Below, in pieces: positions 41,572 to 51,871 of a stretch of DNA of 64,000 nucleotides (the first letter of the stretch is position 1; each line of letters opens with the position of its first letter). The DNA is taken from positions 21,698 through 85,697 of the forward strand of contig RZZU01000009.1 of the NCBI GenBank assembly GCA_009929735.1, given 5' to 3'. The DNA is from Clostridia bacterium. GTDB taxonomy: Bacteria > Bacillota > Clostridia > Lachnospirales > Anaerotignaceae. The translations under genes were made by a program, and so were the position numbers. The notes below the pieces were generated by a model that was given only the letters and a program-made list of their open reading frames with translations, did not search any database and was not told the origin of the DNA.

Positions 41572-44500
41572 TTACCCCTGCACCAGTTCCCACAATTTTT
41601 CGTAACTGCTTACCACGTCATACTTAACATTCTCTCCGCTAATAGCGCGGAAATGTTCCCGGGCGCAGTGGGCTTTCGCTTTTTCAATCTCGCGTAGTTC
41701 CATTGAGGACATATCGCCCTTGGTTTCAGCGACAAAGTAGATGTGCTTCACCTTGCCTTCATAAAATGCGATGGCCCAGTCAGGATTGTATTTACCCACG
41801 GGGGTACTAATGTAGAAACCTCGTGGAAGCTTGACATAGACTTCAACCTCTCCGCTATGAGCTTCAAGTTCCGCGGCAAAGTCACGCTCGTTTGTGGAGT
41901 CATATATAACATAGTCGTATAAATGACGTTTGGCTTCTATGGCATTTATGCCCAGGGCTCCTTTTTTGAGATCAGGTTCAGTGAATATCTCCGTGCTGAA
42001 TACGGAGGTCAGTTTATCATAGGTAATATGCTCGATAATCGCCGTGGCTTTCTGCTCATTGATGATGTTGGCAGCGCGGATAATAAACTCTTCAGGGTTA
42101 TCCCCAAACTGATCAAATATGACCTTCTCAATGCCGACCAATATGTTGGCCACAGATTTCCTTGTAAGTCCGGTTTCGGCGACAATTTTACCCACGAGGT
42201 CGTAACGAACAGAACTGCTGGCTTTCATAGCAGTGTACGGCGACGCTTCCTCACGCAATATATCCGAGCGAACAAAAGCTTCACCTGCTTGAAGTTGGTC
42301 CTTGGATTCGATTGTCTTTGTCTGTTCGCCTTTCTCCACCTTGAAATAAACCTTGGATACCCGCAACCTGGAGTTTAGTGCCGTGATAGATTTATCGACC
42401 AGTTCATCCTCATCGAATCCGACAGTGTAATAGCTTCTGCCGTTAATACGCGACCAGAGTTCCCTAAATGCGCGGCTGTTCATCTTATCCTTATCAAGCG
42501 TAACCTCTACATTATTCTTGCGAGCGTTCTCCGGCTTAACTGCGTTCGGATCGTAGACGGAATCGAGCACTGCAATAACATCGGCAGCTCGGTCGGCGGC
42601 TTCCTCCGGCACTTCAAGCGTACCGTTCTTTTTGGCCTCATAATATTTCTCGGTCAGTTCACCGCGTTTGACATAGCCGTTTTCGATCAGGCTTTCATAG
42701 ATAGCGAGGGCAGTATCCCCACCAAATTTCTCATCAAACAGCTTCGCCTCGACTTTGCGCGGACGGTCAGCGACCGCCTCGGCAATCTCGCTCTGCAGGC
42801 CCTTGGCAAAACTGTCGTAGCTTTCGTTGGCAATAACGGTCAGCACGTTGACGTTATGAATCTCCTCACGGCTGAGAACATTCTCGTCCATACGCTCACC
42901 ACTTTGATTGACGGCAAGACGCAAACCACGTCCGACTTCCTGACGTTTGCGTACATCGCTGCCGCTTTGCTTTAAAGTGCAGATTTGGAACACATTCGGG
43001 TTGTCCCAACCCTCGCGGAGCGCAGAATGGCTGAAGATGAACCGTACAGGCTCACGTCGGTCAAGCAGACGCTCCTTTTCCTTCATAATCAAGTTATAAG
43101 CGTCGACGTCGTCTGAGGTGCGCTCTTTCTTATCGCCGAGCTTGCTGTCAATCATGTGCCCGCTCTTTTTATCAATAGAGAAGTACCCTGCATGTGTCCG
43201 CTCTGCGGGCATACCATTAAGGTATTTCAAGTACTCTTCGGAATCATCAAGGGCAAGCTGTATACTGCCGACGATAGATTTGTACTCTTCCTCGAAAACC
43301 TGTGCGTAAGTGCCACCTATGGCGTTGCCTTGGGTGTCGTACTGCTTGTACTTTGCTACCTCGTCGATAAAAAAGAGCGACAAGACTTTGATTCCCTTGG
43401 CGAATAGCTGCCGCTCCCGTTCGATATGAGATAGGATTGTTTCCCTTATTTGAATACGCCTAAGTTGATCCTCACTGACCGCACCGATAACATCCCCGGC
43501 AAATAGCTTCTTGCCATTCGTGAACTCAACGGATGAATCCCTGCCATCAATTTTCAAAACAGTATAGCCATCCTTATATTCGGCAAGTTCACCAGAGTTG
43601 TCGAACAGGCTATAGCCCTCGGAAACAATTCTCGTTTTAGGGCTAAATCCTGTTTTGTTTTTAATATCAAACTCTATTGTTGCTGTGGGGTTACCTTTGG
43701 AAAGGTTTATACTCTGCACATATACATACCCCTCAGTAGCGGTGCTGCCGGAGATTGAAATACCTTTAACCGCTATCTTCTTAACAAGCCGTTTGTTGTA
43801 GGCCTCCAACGCATCAAGGCGATAAATCATATTGTATATGCTGTCCTCTTTGTGTGTCGCAGAGTAGCGAAGGGTGAACAACGGATTAAACTCCTTCAGC
43901 CGCTCTTTTGTAGCTGCGCCCTCTACAGATTGCGGTTCGTCAATAATCATTATTGGGTTTGCTTTTGCTAATATATCAATAGGGCGGCGAGAGCGGAACT
44001 CGTCCAACTTCATGTAGATACGCCTTGCGTCCTTTCCTCGTGCGTTGAATGCTTGGCTATTTATAATCATTACGTTGATTGCACTGTCGGAAGCGAAGCG
44101 GTCAATCTCGGTAAGCTGTGAGGAATTATAAATAAAGTAGCGAATTTTCTTACCATAATCATCGGCAAAATGTTCTTCGGTCATCTGGAAGGATTTATAC
44201 ACACCCTCGCGAATGGCAACGCTCGGAACGACGATTATAAACTTACTCCAGCCATAGCGCTTATTGAGTTCATACATTGTCTTTATGTAGGTATAGGTTT
44301 TCCCAACGCCGGTTTCCATTTCCACTGTAAGGTTGTACCGTCCGTCAAGCGCATCGGATGGTTTGATCTGCCCCGACCGCTGAATGGCGCGTATATGTTC
44401 TAAAACTTTGTCATCGCCAATCGCCACAGGCGCGTTATTAAAACCCGTAAAATCCCGGGCAGCATCAAGTGATATCTGTCCTAAGCCAGGGTCTATCATA

Positions 44501-44595
44501 TAAGTCGGTGCATGGAACAACTGACCTGCGAAAACATCGCAAACAGCTATTGCCGCATCTGCTTGAAATTTTTGATGTCTAAACTGTAATTTCAT
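41572..44595 (-). CDS. Type III restriction Res-like DEAD/DEAH helicase-nuclease
   Basis: The 1007-aa protein carries SF2 motifs: Walker A VEMETGVGKTYTYIK (about residue 91), DEAD-box-like IMIIDEPQSVEG (about 217), YSATHKE, and SALREGWDNPNVFQICTLKQ with RQEVGRGLRLAVN. The C-terminal YNPDWAIAF...YFVAETKGDMSS (about 937-960) fits a PD-(D/E)XK nuclease. It resembles the Res subunit of type III restriction-modification enzymes. Mod lies 12 bp upstream, and no separate target-recognition subunit is needed. Confidence 0.9.
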   Translation of the reverse strand: MKLQFRHQKFQADAAIAVCDVFAGQLFHAPTYMIDPGLGQISLDAARDFTGFNNAPVAIGDDKVLEHIRAIQRSGQIKPSDALDGRYNLTVEMETGVGKTYTYIKTMYELNKRYGWSKFIIVVPSVAIREGVYKSFQMTEEHFADDYGKKIRYFIYNSSQLTEIDRFASDSAINVMIINSQAFNARGKDARRIYMKLDEFRSRRPIDILAKANPIMIIDEPQSVEGAATKERLKEFNPLFTLRYSATHKEDSIYNMIYRLDALEAYNKRLVKKIAVKGISISGSTATEGYVYVQSINLSKGNPTATIEFDIKNKTGFSPKTRIVSEGYSLFDNSGELAEYKDGYTVLKIDGRDSSVEFTNGKKLFAGDVIGAVSEDQLRRIQIRETILSHIERERQLFAKGIKVLSLFFIDEVAKYKQYDTQGNAIGGTYAQVFEEEYKSIVGSIQLALDDSEEYLKYLNGMPAERTHAGYFSIDKKSGHMIDSKLGDKKERTSDDVDAYNLIMKEKERLLDRREPVRFIFSHSALREGWDNPNVFQICTLKQSGSDVRKRQEVGRGLRLAVNQSGERMDENVLSREEIHNVNVLTVIANESYDSFAKGLQSEIAEAVADRPRKVEAKLFDEKFGGDTALAIYESLIENGYVKRGELTEKYYEAKKNGTLEVPEEAADRAADVIAVLDSVYDPNAVKPENARKNNVEVTLDKDKMNSRAFRELWSRINGRSYYTVGFDEDELVDKSITALNSRLRVSKVYFKVEKGEQTKTIESKDQLQAGEAFVRSDILREEASPYTAMKASSSVRYDLVGKIVAETGLTRKSVANILVGIEKVIFDQFGDNPEEFIIRAANIINEQKATAIIEHITYDKLTSVFSTEIFTEPDLKKGALGINAIEAKRHLYDYVIYDSTNERDFAAELEAHSGEVEVYVKLPRGFYISTPVGKYNPDWAIAFYEGKVKHIYFVAETKGDMSSMELREIEKAKAHCAREHFRAISGENVKYDVVSSYEKLWELVQG

Positions 44596-44607
44596 TTGCT
44601 CACCTCC

Positions 44608-46551
44608 TTATATGACTCTGACAGCTGTGTTCGGTGCAAGCAACTTAAAGATTTCAAACACATTTATCTTTTCCGGCGAGCTGGTGAATGAGCTGTCGCG
44701 GAATACGGCGCGGAGGGGCTTGCGATTTGCTATCTCGCGGACTGCTTTTTCGCTGATACGCTCCTCGAAGCAGGCGATTAAATCACCCTCGTTGTATGTG
44801 TGTACAGTGAAGTCGTCTATCTTTTCGCTTGTGTGCGGCATGGACAGCGGTAAGCCCCAGTCAAGGAGGCAGCCGAACAGCAAGTCCATATCATTACGGT
44901 CAGGTTTTATGTTGCTTTCCAGCAAGCTAATCATATCCTGCGTATAATCGCCCGCTGCATAGTAGACATCGTTCATGTTGGTATCGTCAAGTTTGAGGGC
45001 ACGGAAACCGATGTCAAGGTTTTGGGCGGTCAGGCCCACCTCGGCTTTAATTTTATCCCCGGCACGGCGAATGCGCTCCTTGCCGATTTCGCATATGTTT
45101 TTGTAACCTGCCTTCGCCGCTTCCGTACCCTCGGCGCACACTTCGGACAACTGCACCATAATGAACTTGCGCTTACCTCTGTCTTCGGCGTTAAGTTGCA
45201 TAACGGCGTGGGCGGTGGTGGCAGAGCCGGAGAAGAAATCGAGGACAATAGATTCTAAATCGTTGTATGTAACTGCTCGAACAAGGTAGTTTAATAGCTT
45301 TACTGGTTTCGGATTATCAAACAAATCCACACCAAATAAGCTTGTAAGTTGTGATGTGGCATCCTCATTTGTTTCCATCTGGTAGTGTGTCGGGCTGAGG
45401 ACATTTTTCATTTTTTTAATTTCCCCACCGGCCTTAATATGATTCGGTCTGAATGGGACTTTACTGATAAATATTTCTTCGTCATTTTTCACTATCTCAT
45501 CGAGCTTAGTCTGCGAATACCTCCATTCGCCTTCCAATCTAAAACTATCAATATTGCGACCGTTTTTAATCATAATCGTATCCAACAGACGAGTAATTAT
45601 TGCACCCTCTGACATTTCCTGCGGTTCAACTTTACCGTCAGGCATATTAAATCTAACGTACCCAGCAGGGAAAGTTAATGTTGCTAATCCATTACCTGCA
45701 TTATTAAACGGGTATTTTTTACCCTCAGTTGTCGTTTCAACTGAAAAAGGATGTGAGTTAAGTGTATTTTTAACATAGCATATTATGTAGTCGTTTAACT
45801 TGCCAATGTTCTTATGCAAGAAAGAAGGCTTTTTCTTTTTTTCCCAAGCAAATTCAGTAACAAAATTCTCAACACCAAAAACTTCATCACAAATCTTTCG
45901 CAGATTATGGCACTCGTTATCATCTATACTAATAAAAATTACCCCATCATCACGCAACATATTCCTTGCCAATACAAGACGCGGATACATCATACTACAC
46001 CAATCAGAATGAAAGCGTCCGTTGGTTTCTGTGTTCTTAAAAAGGCGCTCGCCGTCTTCATCGTAGACACCAGCTTCTTCATCGTAGTCCTCGCGACTTT
46101 GCGCAAAATTATCACGGTAAACAAAATCATTCCCTGTATTGTACGGAGGGTCAATATATATCATTTTAACCCTACCAAGATAACTCTCTTGCAATAATTT
46201 CAACACGTCAAGATTATCACCCTCTATGTAAAGATTCTCGGTTGTGTCCCAGTTTTTACTGCCACTGCTGCAATAGGGCTTTCCTGTACTGTCTGCGCCG
46301 GTAGCAGTAGATTCATCCTCGACAACCGGACGAAGGGTCTTGCGGATGGGCCGCCCGGCTTCGGCAATGGCGGTACGCTTGCCCACCCATGTAAATTCAT
46401 AAGCTTCATCGCCGTAGACCTCATCGCCCAGCATGGAGCGCAGCAGGTCAATATTAACCTTTCCCTCAGTAACCACACCAGGGAAAAGCTCTGCTATTTT
46501 CGCCACATTCTCGGCGGTGAGATTCGGTGTTTCAAATTTCGGTTTATTCAT
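44608..46551 (-). CDS. Type III-like Mod adenine methyltransferase
   Basis: The 647-aa protein has motif IV IYIDPPYNTGNDFVYRDNF (about 131) preceding motif I VLDFFSGSATTAHAVMQLN (about 435), the beta-class order of N6-adenine Mod enzymes. The segment SDWCSMMYPRLVLARNML follows the usual Mod layout, and the middle region (about 200-420) is the probable target-recognition domain. Its partner Res is immediately downstream, so modification and cleavage subunits are paired. Confidence 0.92.
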   Translation of the reverse strand: MNKPKFETPNLTAENVAKIAELFPGVVTEGKVNIDLLRSMLGDEVYGDEAYEFTWVGKRTAIAEAGRPIRKTLRPVVEDESTATGADSTGKPYCSSGSKNWDTTENLYIEGDNLDVLKLLQESYLGRVKMIYIDPPYNTGNDFVYRDNFAQSREDYDEEAGVYDEDGERLFKNTETNGRFHSDWCSMMYPRLVLARNMLRDDGVIFISIDDNECHNLRKICDEVFGVENFVTEFAWEKKKKPSFLHKNIGKLNDYIICYVKNTLNSHPFSVETTTEGKKYPFNNAGNGLATLTFPAGYVRFNMPDGKVEPQEMSEGAIITRLLDTIMIKNGRNIDSFRLEGEWRYSQTKLDEIVKNDEEIFISKVPFRPNHIKAGGEIKKMKNVLSPTHYQMETNEDATSQLTSLFGVDLFDNPKPVKLLNYLVRAVTYNDLESIVLDFFSGSATTAHAVMQLNAEDRGKRKFIMVQLSEVCAEGTEAAKAGYKNICEIGKERIRRAGDKIKAEVGLTAQNLDIGFRALKLDDTNMNDVYYAAGDYTQDMISLLESNIKPDRNDMDLLFGCLLDWGLPLSMPHTSEKIDDFTVHTYNEGDLIACFEERISEKAVREIANRKPLRAVFRDSSFTSSPEKINVFEIFKLLAPNTAVRVI

Positions 46552-46556
46552 ATCAA

Positions 46557-47093
46557 TTATCCTCCTATTTGTGGCAGTTTCTCAATGATCGGTTGAGCTA
46601 AGTTCCAAACAGCCGTAGCGTAACCTGCTATCTTTGCAAGGGTTTCTGCATCCTTGATTGTTTGCGTTATCCTGCCCATAACCTTGGTATAGACGGATTT
46701 CGCTTCAGCTTGGTTTTTAGCTTTGGCAATGGTCAACACTTCGGCAATTATCTCAATCAATTCATCTTGCTGCTCATTGCTCTTGCTGATAAGGTCAACA
46801 AGTGTATAGAGGTTCGCCGTGTTTTGCTCGATGGCGCGGAGACTTCGGATTGTTTCTTCACGATAGGCAGCTTCTGCTGCTTCTTTTCGTTCACGCTCTC
46901 TTTGGACAGCTTGCATCGACCTTTCTATTTCACGCTCCTGTACTTCAAACTGACTGCTTATATTGTTAGCGAGATTGTAAGAGGTTGCTCCGAAACTTGA
47001 CATATCAATCCCCTTGAATTTCTCCATCATTTTTCCGAAATCACTATCTGGTGACACGGGTGCAAACCCTTCCGGGAATTTATTATCGCTCAT
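46557..47093 (-). CDS. Coiled-coil accessory protein (178 aa)
   Basis: Unrecognised family. A disordered N-terminus (about 1-40), then a highly charged coiled coil (about 55-95; EREIERSMQAVQRERERKEA), a helical middle containing IAEVLTIAKAKN, and an amphipathic C-terminus (YATAVWNLAQPIIEKLPQIGG). The C-terminal tail could touch a membrane. It overlaps the DUF4391 gene by one base and is 5 bp from Mod, so it is a fixed member of this system. Confidence 0.7.
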   Translation of the reverse strand: MSDNKFPEGFAPVSPDSDFGKMMEKFKGIDMSSFGATSYNLANNISSQFEVQEREIERSMQAVQRERERKEAAEAAYREETIRSLRAIEQNTANLYTLVDLISKSNEQQDELIEIIAEVLTIAKAKNQAEAKSVYTKVMGRITQTIKDAETLAKIAGYATAVWNLAQPIIEKLPQIGG

Positions 47094-47701
47094 TATAACC
47101 CCTCCAATTCTTTTCTCAGTCGTTTCAACTCGCCGTTCAATCCGACTTGTTTATTAAACTGCTTCTCACGCAGTACTTTCTTTTCCAGCGCGGCAATTTC
47201 GCGTTCGATCCGTTGCCGCTGCTTATCGCGATCTACCGCCTCGGCGATGCCGCCCTCTGCTCCGAGTCGACCGCCCGCTATCTGTCTCGCCAAATTCTCA
47301 TATACGGCATCAAGATTCAGCCCCTCAAATCTAAGCGTGAATCCCTCAAGCGTGAACCAGTCTGTGCTGTAGAATGTGCCGGCGGCTTCCATCCAACCTT
47401 GAGCCTCACCACCAAATGTGAGGATAAACAGGATTTTATAGGGAATCGCTTTTGCTATTGCAGGCAGGGTACGTTTATCAAGTCCGCGCTGCCGGACTGC
47501 CACCTCAAACACTTGAATCTCTTTCACGGTTTCACCTGCGGTAACAGCAATTGTGCTGTCAGCAAGTTTGTTTCGCCAGACTACCGATTCTATCTGGTCT
47601 TTTATTAGATCTCGCACTGAAGTGGTCAGCGTTGCGTTGGAATAGAGCTTTTCCTTCGCCACGCGGCGGTTCACCTCGGTTGAGCTGGGCAATCCTAACA
47701 T
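47093..47701 (-). CDS. DUF4391 protein
   Basis: The 202-aa protein matches what I recall of DUF4391: MLGLPSSTEVNRRVAKEKLY, then IESVVWRNKLADSTIAVTAG, VFEVAVRQRGLDKRTLPAI, IPYKILFILTFGGE and EGFTLRFEGLNLDAVYENL. The C-terminus is a coiled coil. DUF4391 genes commonly accompany type III-like methyltransferases and SNF2 helicases; their role is unknown. It is 4 bp from the helicase. Confidence 0.78.
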   Translation of the reverse strand: MLGLPSSTEVNRRVAKEKLYSNATLTTSVRDLIKDQIESVVWRNKLADSTIAVTAGETVKEIQVFEVAVRQRGLDKRTLPAIAKAIPYKILFILTFGGEAQGWMEAAGTFYSTDWFTLEGFTLRFEGLNLDAVYENLARQIAGGRLGAEGGIAEAVDRDKQRQRIEREIAALEKKVLREKQFNKQVGLNGELKRLRKELEGL

Positions 47702-47705
47702 AACG

Positions 47706-50700
47706 TCACCTCACCACAAGGAAGCAGACCAATTCAAAATCATCCAGCCCGCCGATTTTAGTATTCAGCGCAGACGTGCCGCCTGGACTGAATAAGCTGT
47801 CAATGTCGCTTTCCTCTTTTACTTCAATAATTGAATTAATCGCATCTGACAGGAGAGTGGACACAACCCGCATATCTCGCCCGTCTTTTGTTTCAACATT
47901 AAACGCTCGACACACATCTGCCACAGGCGTACCATTGCCTTTGCACAAAGAACGGATTTTGTCGAGTAGCTCTTTGGGAGAGAGATGGTCGCAGACGACT
48001 TCGCCATTCGTCCCCACATACACCATATAAAATGGGTGCAGGCGATTTTGCATATCGATATTCACACTGTTATTGCGGTTTTTCAAAAGGAACACCACGC
48101 CCGGAGGACAATCCTCAGTGGCAGGTACAACAGCATGAAGCCCGAATGGGACTGCGTCCATATCGCCGTTTTGTTTTACATATTCAAGCAAGTCGAGACG
48201 GAACTCATTCAGACCCAGGTCCATGATGGAAATACCTGACTGCATATCTTCAATGTCCACAACTTCTTCTTGCAGCCGTTTGAGTTGCGCTTTGCGATAT
48301 TCAAGGTCACCTTTTTCCTCTGCGTTGATGAGGTCGTCGTCGCCTGTAGAAGTCATAACCGAAATACGCATCCTTGTTTCAACCCGTCCTTTGAGAGAGA
48401 GATATTCATCCAAATCTACGTCCGGCCAAAAGTTTACGAGCTGAATAACAGAATTGCGGCTGCCGATACGGTCAATACGCCCAAACCGTTGGATAATTCG
48501 CACGGGATTCCAGTGGATATCGTAATTAACACAGTAATCGCAATCTTGCAGGTTCTGACCTTCCGAGATACAGTCCGTGGCGATAAGAACGGAGATGTCA
48601 TTTTTGTTACTCGGCATTAATAATTTTTTATCCTTGGAAATCGGGGAGAACAAGGTCAGTACCTCGTTCATAGAAGCTCGTTGGCCTTTTATTGTCGTCT
48701 TACCGTCCACACTGCCAGTGATCATGGCGGTATCAAGCCCATATTTGGATTTCACGAACGCACTCACGTTAGTATAGAGATACTCAGCTGTGTCCGAAAA
48801 TGCTGAGAATATGAGGATTTTTCGATTACCATGGTTGATTGGATTCACCAGCTTTTCCTCTATCAAGCTGAAAAGTGTCTGTAACTTCGTATCGTGTTCA
48901 GGTGTGATGTCATCTATCAGCATTTTTAAGAGTTCAAGCGTCTCTGCATCTTCCGAGAGCCTGTCCCGCCATGTTTTGTAATCCATATCGGTAAGATCAA
49001 TCTTAATGCTGTGTTCGGCTACAAAGTATTCTGTATTGCGGTCATCGTCGTCAAAGTCTGTATCGTCGCCAACAAGCTCACGGCCATTAATAACTGTATT
49101 TCCACCAACGATGAATGCGTCTATCTCAGCAATGGTATTATCAATCAGATTTTTTACTCGCCCCACTGTGAGGCGAAAAGACTCAACGGAGCTTTCAAGC
49201 CGCTTAAGCAAGTTTATACTCATCAAGCGGCGTATGCCCATTTCCCGACCTGCACGGTTGATATTGCGAGAGGTATCTACATACTTGTGAAGCAGGCTTG
49301 GGAAGATGAAATCAGTCGGAATGTAGACCGAAAGGTTCAGCTTCATTAACTGATCGTATATCTCGCTGTAGTTAATCGCACTCTCCAAATTACTAAGGCG
49401 GGGACGCTTTGATATGGGCTTTAAACGCTCAGGAAACGATCCTATTTCCTCCATATTGTAGTACTTTTCTATGTGCTTACGTGAGCGTGCGATGGTCACG
49501 CTGTCGAGCACCTCAAAGAAGTCAAAGTCCAGCGACTTCAACAAGGCATCTGTAGTGCGCTCGCTTTCATCCTGCTTATTCCATTGATTGAAAACCTTCT
49601 GTGCGTTGCGGAAAACCTCATCTATTGAGTGCTTTATTCCTAACTTTTCATTGATAAGTTCCGGGTTGCCCTCATAGGCGAGTTCCAGTTGATTTCGCAG
49701 GTCTACAAAACGATTGTTGACCGGCGTCGCTGAAAGCATCAATACCTTCGTCTTGACACCCGTGCGGATAACACGGTTCATTAAACGAAGGTAGCGGTTC
49801 TCGCGGCGGTCTTCACCATAGACCTCACCGCCGTTTCTGAAATTGTGCGACTCGTCGATAACCACAAGGTCATAATTTCCCCAGTTGATTCTATCTAAAT
49901 CAAGACCGTTCGACTTCCCACGATCTCTTGATAGGTCTGTATGGTACAGCACGTCATAGCGCAGACGATCGCATGCAATCGGATTGTTTATATAATTATC
50001 CTTAAAGGTATTCCAGTTGTCTGACAGCTTTTTCGGGCATAGCACAAGTACAGAACGGTTTCGGTTCTCATAATACTTAATGACGGCAAGTGCAGTGAAG
50101 GTCTTACCGAGCCCGACGCTGTCCGCAAGGATGCACCCATTGAAGGATTCCAGCTTATTTATGATCGCTAAAACCGCGTCTTTCTGGAAGGTGTAGAGCA
50201 TACTCCAAATCTTACTCTCCTTGAAGCCGGTTGCCTCGTTAGGTAAAACATCCTCAGAAACATCCTCCAGGAATTCATTAAATATGTTGTATATCGCTAC
50301 GAAGTAAATAAACTCCGGCGCATTTTCGTTATAAGCGGCGGTGATACCGTCGATGACCTGTTCAGTGACATCCTGCATTAAGCTTTTATCGTTCCAAATC
50401 TGGTCAAACATACGAATATACTCGCCTGATAATGGCGCAAACATCTTGTTGACCGGGTTGATGATATTGTTGCCGCGTTCACAGCCGATGTCTGCGGTGG
50501 TAAAACCGTGAAGTGGAATATAAGTCGTTGTTTCCTCACCGACTACATTCATAAATCCACTGATGTTACCACCCGTATGATTTGAGCGGAAGTGCACCTT
50601 TTTGCGAATCCAATCGGCACATTCACGGGCGATAGCTTTTTGAGTCAGTTCATTGCGAAGTTTTACCTCGAACTCTGTGCCGTAAAGAGAACGCTCGCGA

Positions 50701-50939
50701 TCAAGGCGTGGTATGTAGAACTCCCGTTTTGTTTTGGGAGCTTTCTCTTGCAGGAATGTCGGCGAGGTAAAAATAAAGCGCAACTCAGCAATGCCATCAA
50801 GTTGTTTCTTGAGGACTTGGTATGCGTATATAGAGAAACAGGCTGCAGCTACGGATAGCTTGTCGCCTTTCTGTATTGTGACCGCCAAATCATCTTTAAC
50901 GGTTTTGCTCACGTTATCGAGCATTTCAGGCATATGCAT
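47706..50939 (-). CDS. SNF2-like helicase with N-terminal PLD-like region
   Basis: The 1077-aa protein has an N-terminal region (about 1-200) resembling a phospholipase D-like fold (ISIYAYQVLKKQ-type start), but without a clear HxK motif. SF2 helicase motifs: Walker A LADSVGLGKTFTALAVI (about 271), DESHNFRNG (about 359), LMLSATPVNNR and QRFGRIDRIGSRN (about 816). Start M at 50939 follows AAGGAG. Helicases of this type accompany DUF4391 and Mod/Res genes; the system may recognise and process DNA in an ATP-driven way. Confidence 0.9.
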   Translation of the reverse strand: MHMPEMLDNVSKTVKDDLAVTIQKGDKLSVAAACFSIYAYQVLKKQLDGIAELRFIFTSPTFLQEKAPKTKREFYIPRLDRERSLYGTEFEVKLRNELTQKAIARECADWIRKKVHFRSNHTGGNISGFMNVVGEETTTYIPLHGFTTADIGCERGNNIINPVNKMFAPLSGEYIRMFDQIWNDKSLMQDVTEQVIDGITAAYNENAPEFIYFVAIYNIFNEFLEDVSEDVLPNEATGFKESKIWSMLYTFQKDAVLAIINKLESFNGCILADSVGLGKTFTALAVIKYYENRNRSVLVLCPKKLSDNWNTFKDNYINNPIACDRLRYDVLYHTDLSRDRGKSNGLDLDRINWGNYDLVVIDESHNFRNGGEVYGEDRRENRYLRLMNRVIRTGVKTKVLMLSATPVNNRFVDLRNQLELAYEGNPELINEKLGIKHSIDEVFRNAQKVFNQWNKQDESERTTDALLKSLDFDFFEVLDSVTIARSRKHIEKYYNMEEIGSFPERLKPISKRPRLSNLESAINYSEIYDQLMKLNLSVYIPTDFIFPSLLHKYVDTSRNINRAGREMGIRRLMSINLLKRLESSVESFRLTVGRVKNLIDNTIAEIDAFIVGGNTVINGRELVGDDTDFDDDDRNTEYFVAEHSIKIDLTDMDYKTWRDRLSEDAETLELLKMLIDDITPEHDTKLQTLFSLIEEKLVNPINHGNRKILIFSAFSDTAEYLYTNVSAFVKSKYGLDTAMITGSVDGKTTIKGQRASMNEVLTLFSPISKDKKLLMPSNKNDISVLIATDCISEGQNLQDCDYCVNYDIHWNPVRIIQRFGRIDRIGSRNSVIQLVNFWPDVDLDEYLSLKGRVETRMRISVMTSTGDDDLINAEEKGDLEYRKAQLKRLQEEVVDIEDMQSGISIMDLGLNEFRLDLLEYVKQNGDMDAVPFGLHAVVPATEDCPPGVVFLLKNRNNSVNIDMQNRLHPFYMVYVGTNGEVVCDHLSPKELLDKIRSLCKGNGTPVADVCRAFNVETKDGRDMRVVSTLLSDAINSIIEVKEESDIDSLFSPGGTSALNTKIGGLDDFELVCFLVVR

Positions 50940-50969
50940 AATATTGACTCCTTAGATTTTCATTCAGGC

Positions 50970-51170
50970 TTACTCCTTAATTTTTCCTTCTCTGACCCAA
51001 TCATCGACCTCGGAAATTTTGAATTTATAGCGTTTGCCGGCACGATAGACAGGCAATTTTCCTTCTTTCACCCAGGCACGAACCGTGTCAGTACTTAAAC
51101 TGAGGTGTTCCGCAATGTCTTCAAGGTTAACCCATTTTTCCGGCATCGTGTTTTCTGGCTCGTGGTTCAT
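50970..51170 (-). CDS. Excisionase/MerR-like HTH protein
   Basis: 66 aa from MNHEPENTMPEKWV (GGAGG upstream). The winged-helix pattern WVNLEDIAEHLSLSTDTVRA followed by WVKEGKLPVYRAGKRYKFKI and DDWVREGK is the excisionase/MerR type common at the head of restriction operons. It lies between B' and the helicase. It is probably a regulator or DNA-binding adaptor, not an excisionase, since no integrase is present. Confidence 0.85.
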   Translation of the reverse strand: MNHEPENTMPEKWVNLEDIAEHLSLSTDTVRAWVKEGKLPVYRAGKRYKFKISEVDDWVREGKIKE

Positions 51171-51219
51171 TATATTTTCCTCCATTTATATTCATTGTTT
51201 ATAAGGAACCGTACCGCTT

Positions 51220-51858
51220 TTATGTGGGGGCAAGAACGCTGATTCCTGCTGTTCGTAATTCTTCAATCAGGTTGACTCTCTTTATCGCCCAGTGGGTACG
51301 ATTCAGTTCATTGAAGAAGGCGGCTTTTCCAAGGGCAAGCTCAAAAGCGATCTGATTTAGTTTTTGCTGTGGTATCGTAGAAAGCTTATAAAAATACACC
51401 TTTATACCATTGTCCTGAATCCTAACATCGGTAACCAATCCAAAATAGGACATGTGAGTGTCATCTGTTTTTCCGTATTGATGATTCTCGCTCGCAAACA
51501 GAGATGGGAAAGTCCTAATTTGTGCAATGGCATCAGCGTTCAAAGCAGAGAACTGTTTTTTTGTTTCGTCAGCCATACTTTCTGTCAGCGCACGGTCTTT
51601 CGGTACAATAAAGTGTCCACCTTGAAAATCCTCTTCGCCTATAACGAACAGATTATAGCAATCAAGATTAAGTGATACGCAGGCGTTCATTGTGCCCCCT
51701 GGCTGTTGAGCTATGCCGGGAACGAAAATATTAATAACCTGATTAACACTATTGGCGTGCGCTATCTGCGTGTTTTTATCTCCAGTTTGCGTAAAAACGG
51801 TCGGTCTTGTTTCGGCAGGCAGAATTTTGGAGGTTGTCAGTTGTAAATCGTTACTCAT
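51220..51858 (-). CDS. Defence operon 2, gene B': N-terminal QxGxxN motif protein
   Basis: 212 aa, homologous to B (26094-26735) over its full length, ending in the same AGISVLAPT. The N-terminal motif at about residues 18-38 reads VFTQTGDKNTQIAHANSV, matching the C-terminal tail of A' rather than that of A (shared F, Q-x-G, QIA). The C-terminal domain retains FPSLFASEN, GKTD, IQDNGI, IPQQ and LNRTHWAIK. No enzymatic motif is visible. Confidence 0.83.
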   Translation of the reverse strand: MSNDLQLTTSKILPAETRPTVFTQTGDKNTQIAHANSVNQVINIFVPGIAQQPGGTMNACVSLNLDCYNLFVIGEEDFQGGHFIVPKDRALTESMADETKKQFSALNADAIAQIRTFPSLFASENHQYGKTDDTHMSYFGLVTDVRIQDNGIKVYFYKLSTIPQQKLNQIAFELALGKAAFFNELNRTHWAIKRVNLIEELRTAGISVLAPT

Positions 51859-51871
51859 AATATCTGCCCTT

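Noticed and set aside
47985..49349. Several plus-strand open frames across the SNF2 helicase gene
   Set aside because: They are antisense shadows of a single well-supported helicase frame and lack ribosome sites.
50970..51170. Phage excisionase
   Set aside because: The fold is excisionase-like, but no integrase exists here and such HTH proteins are common as regulators in restriction operons.
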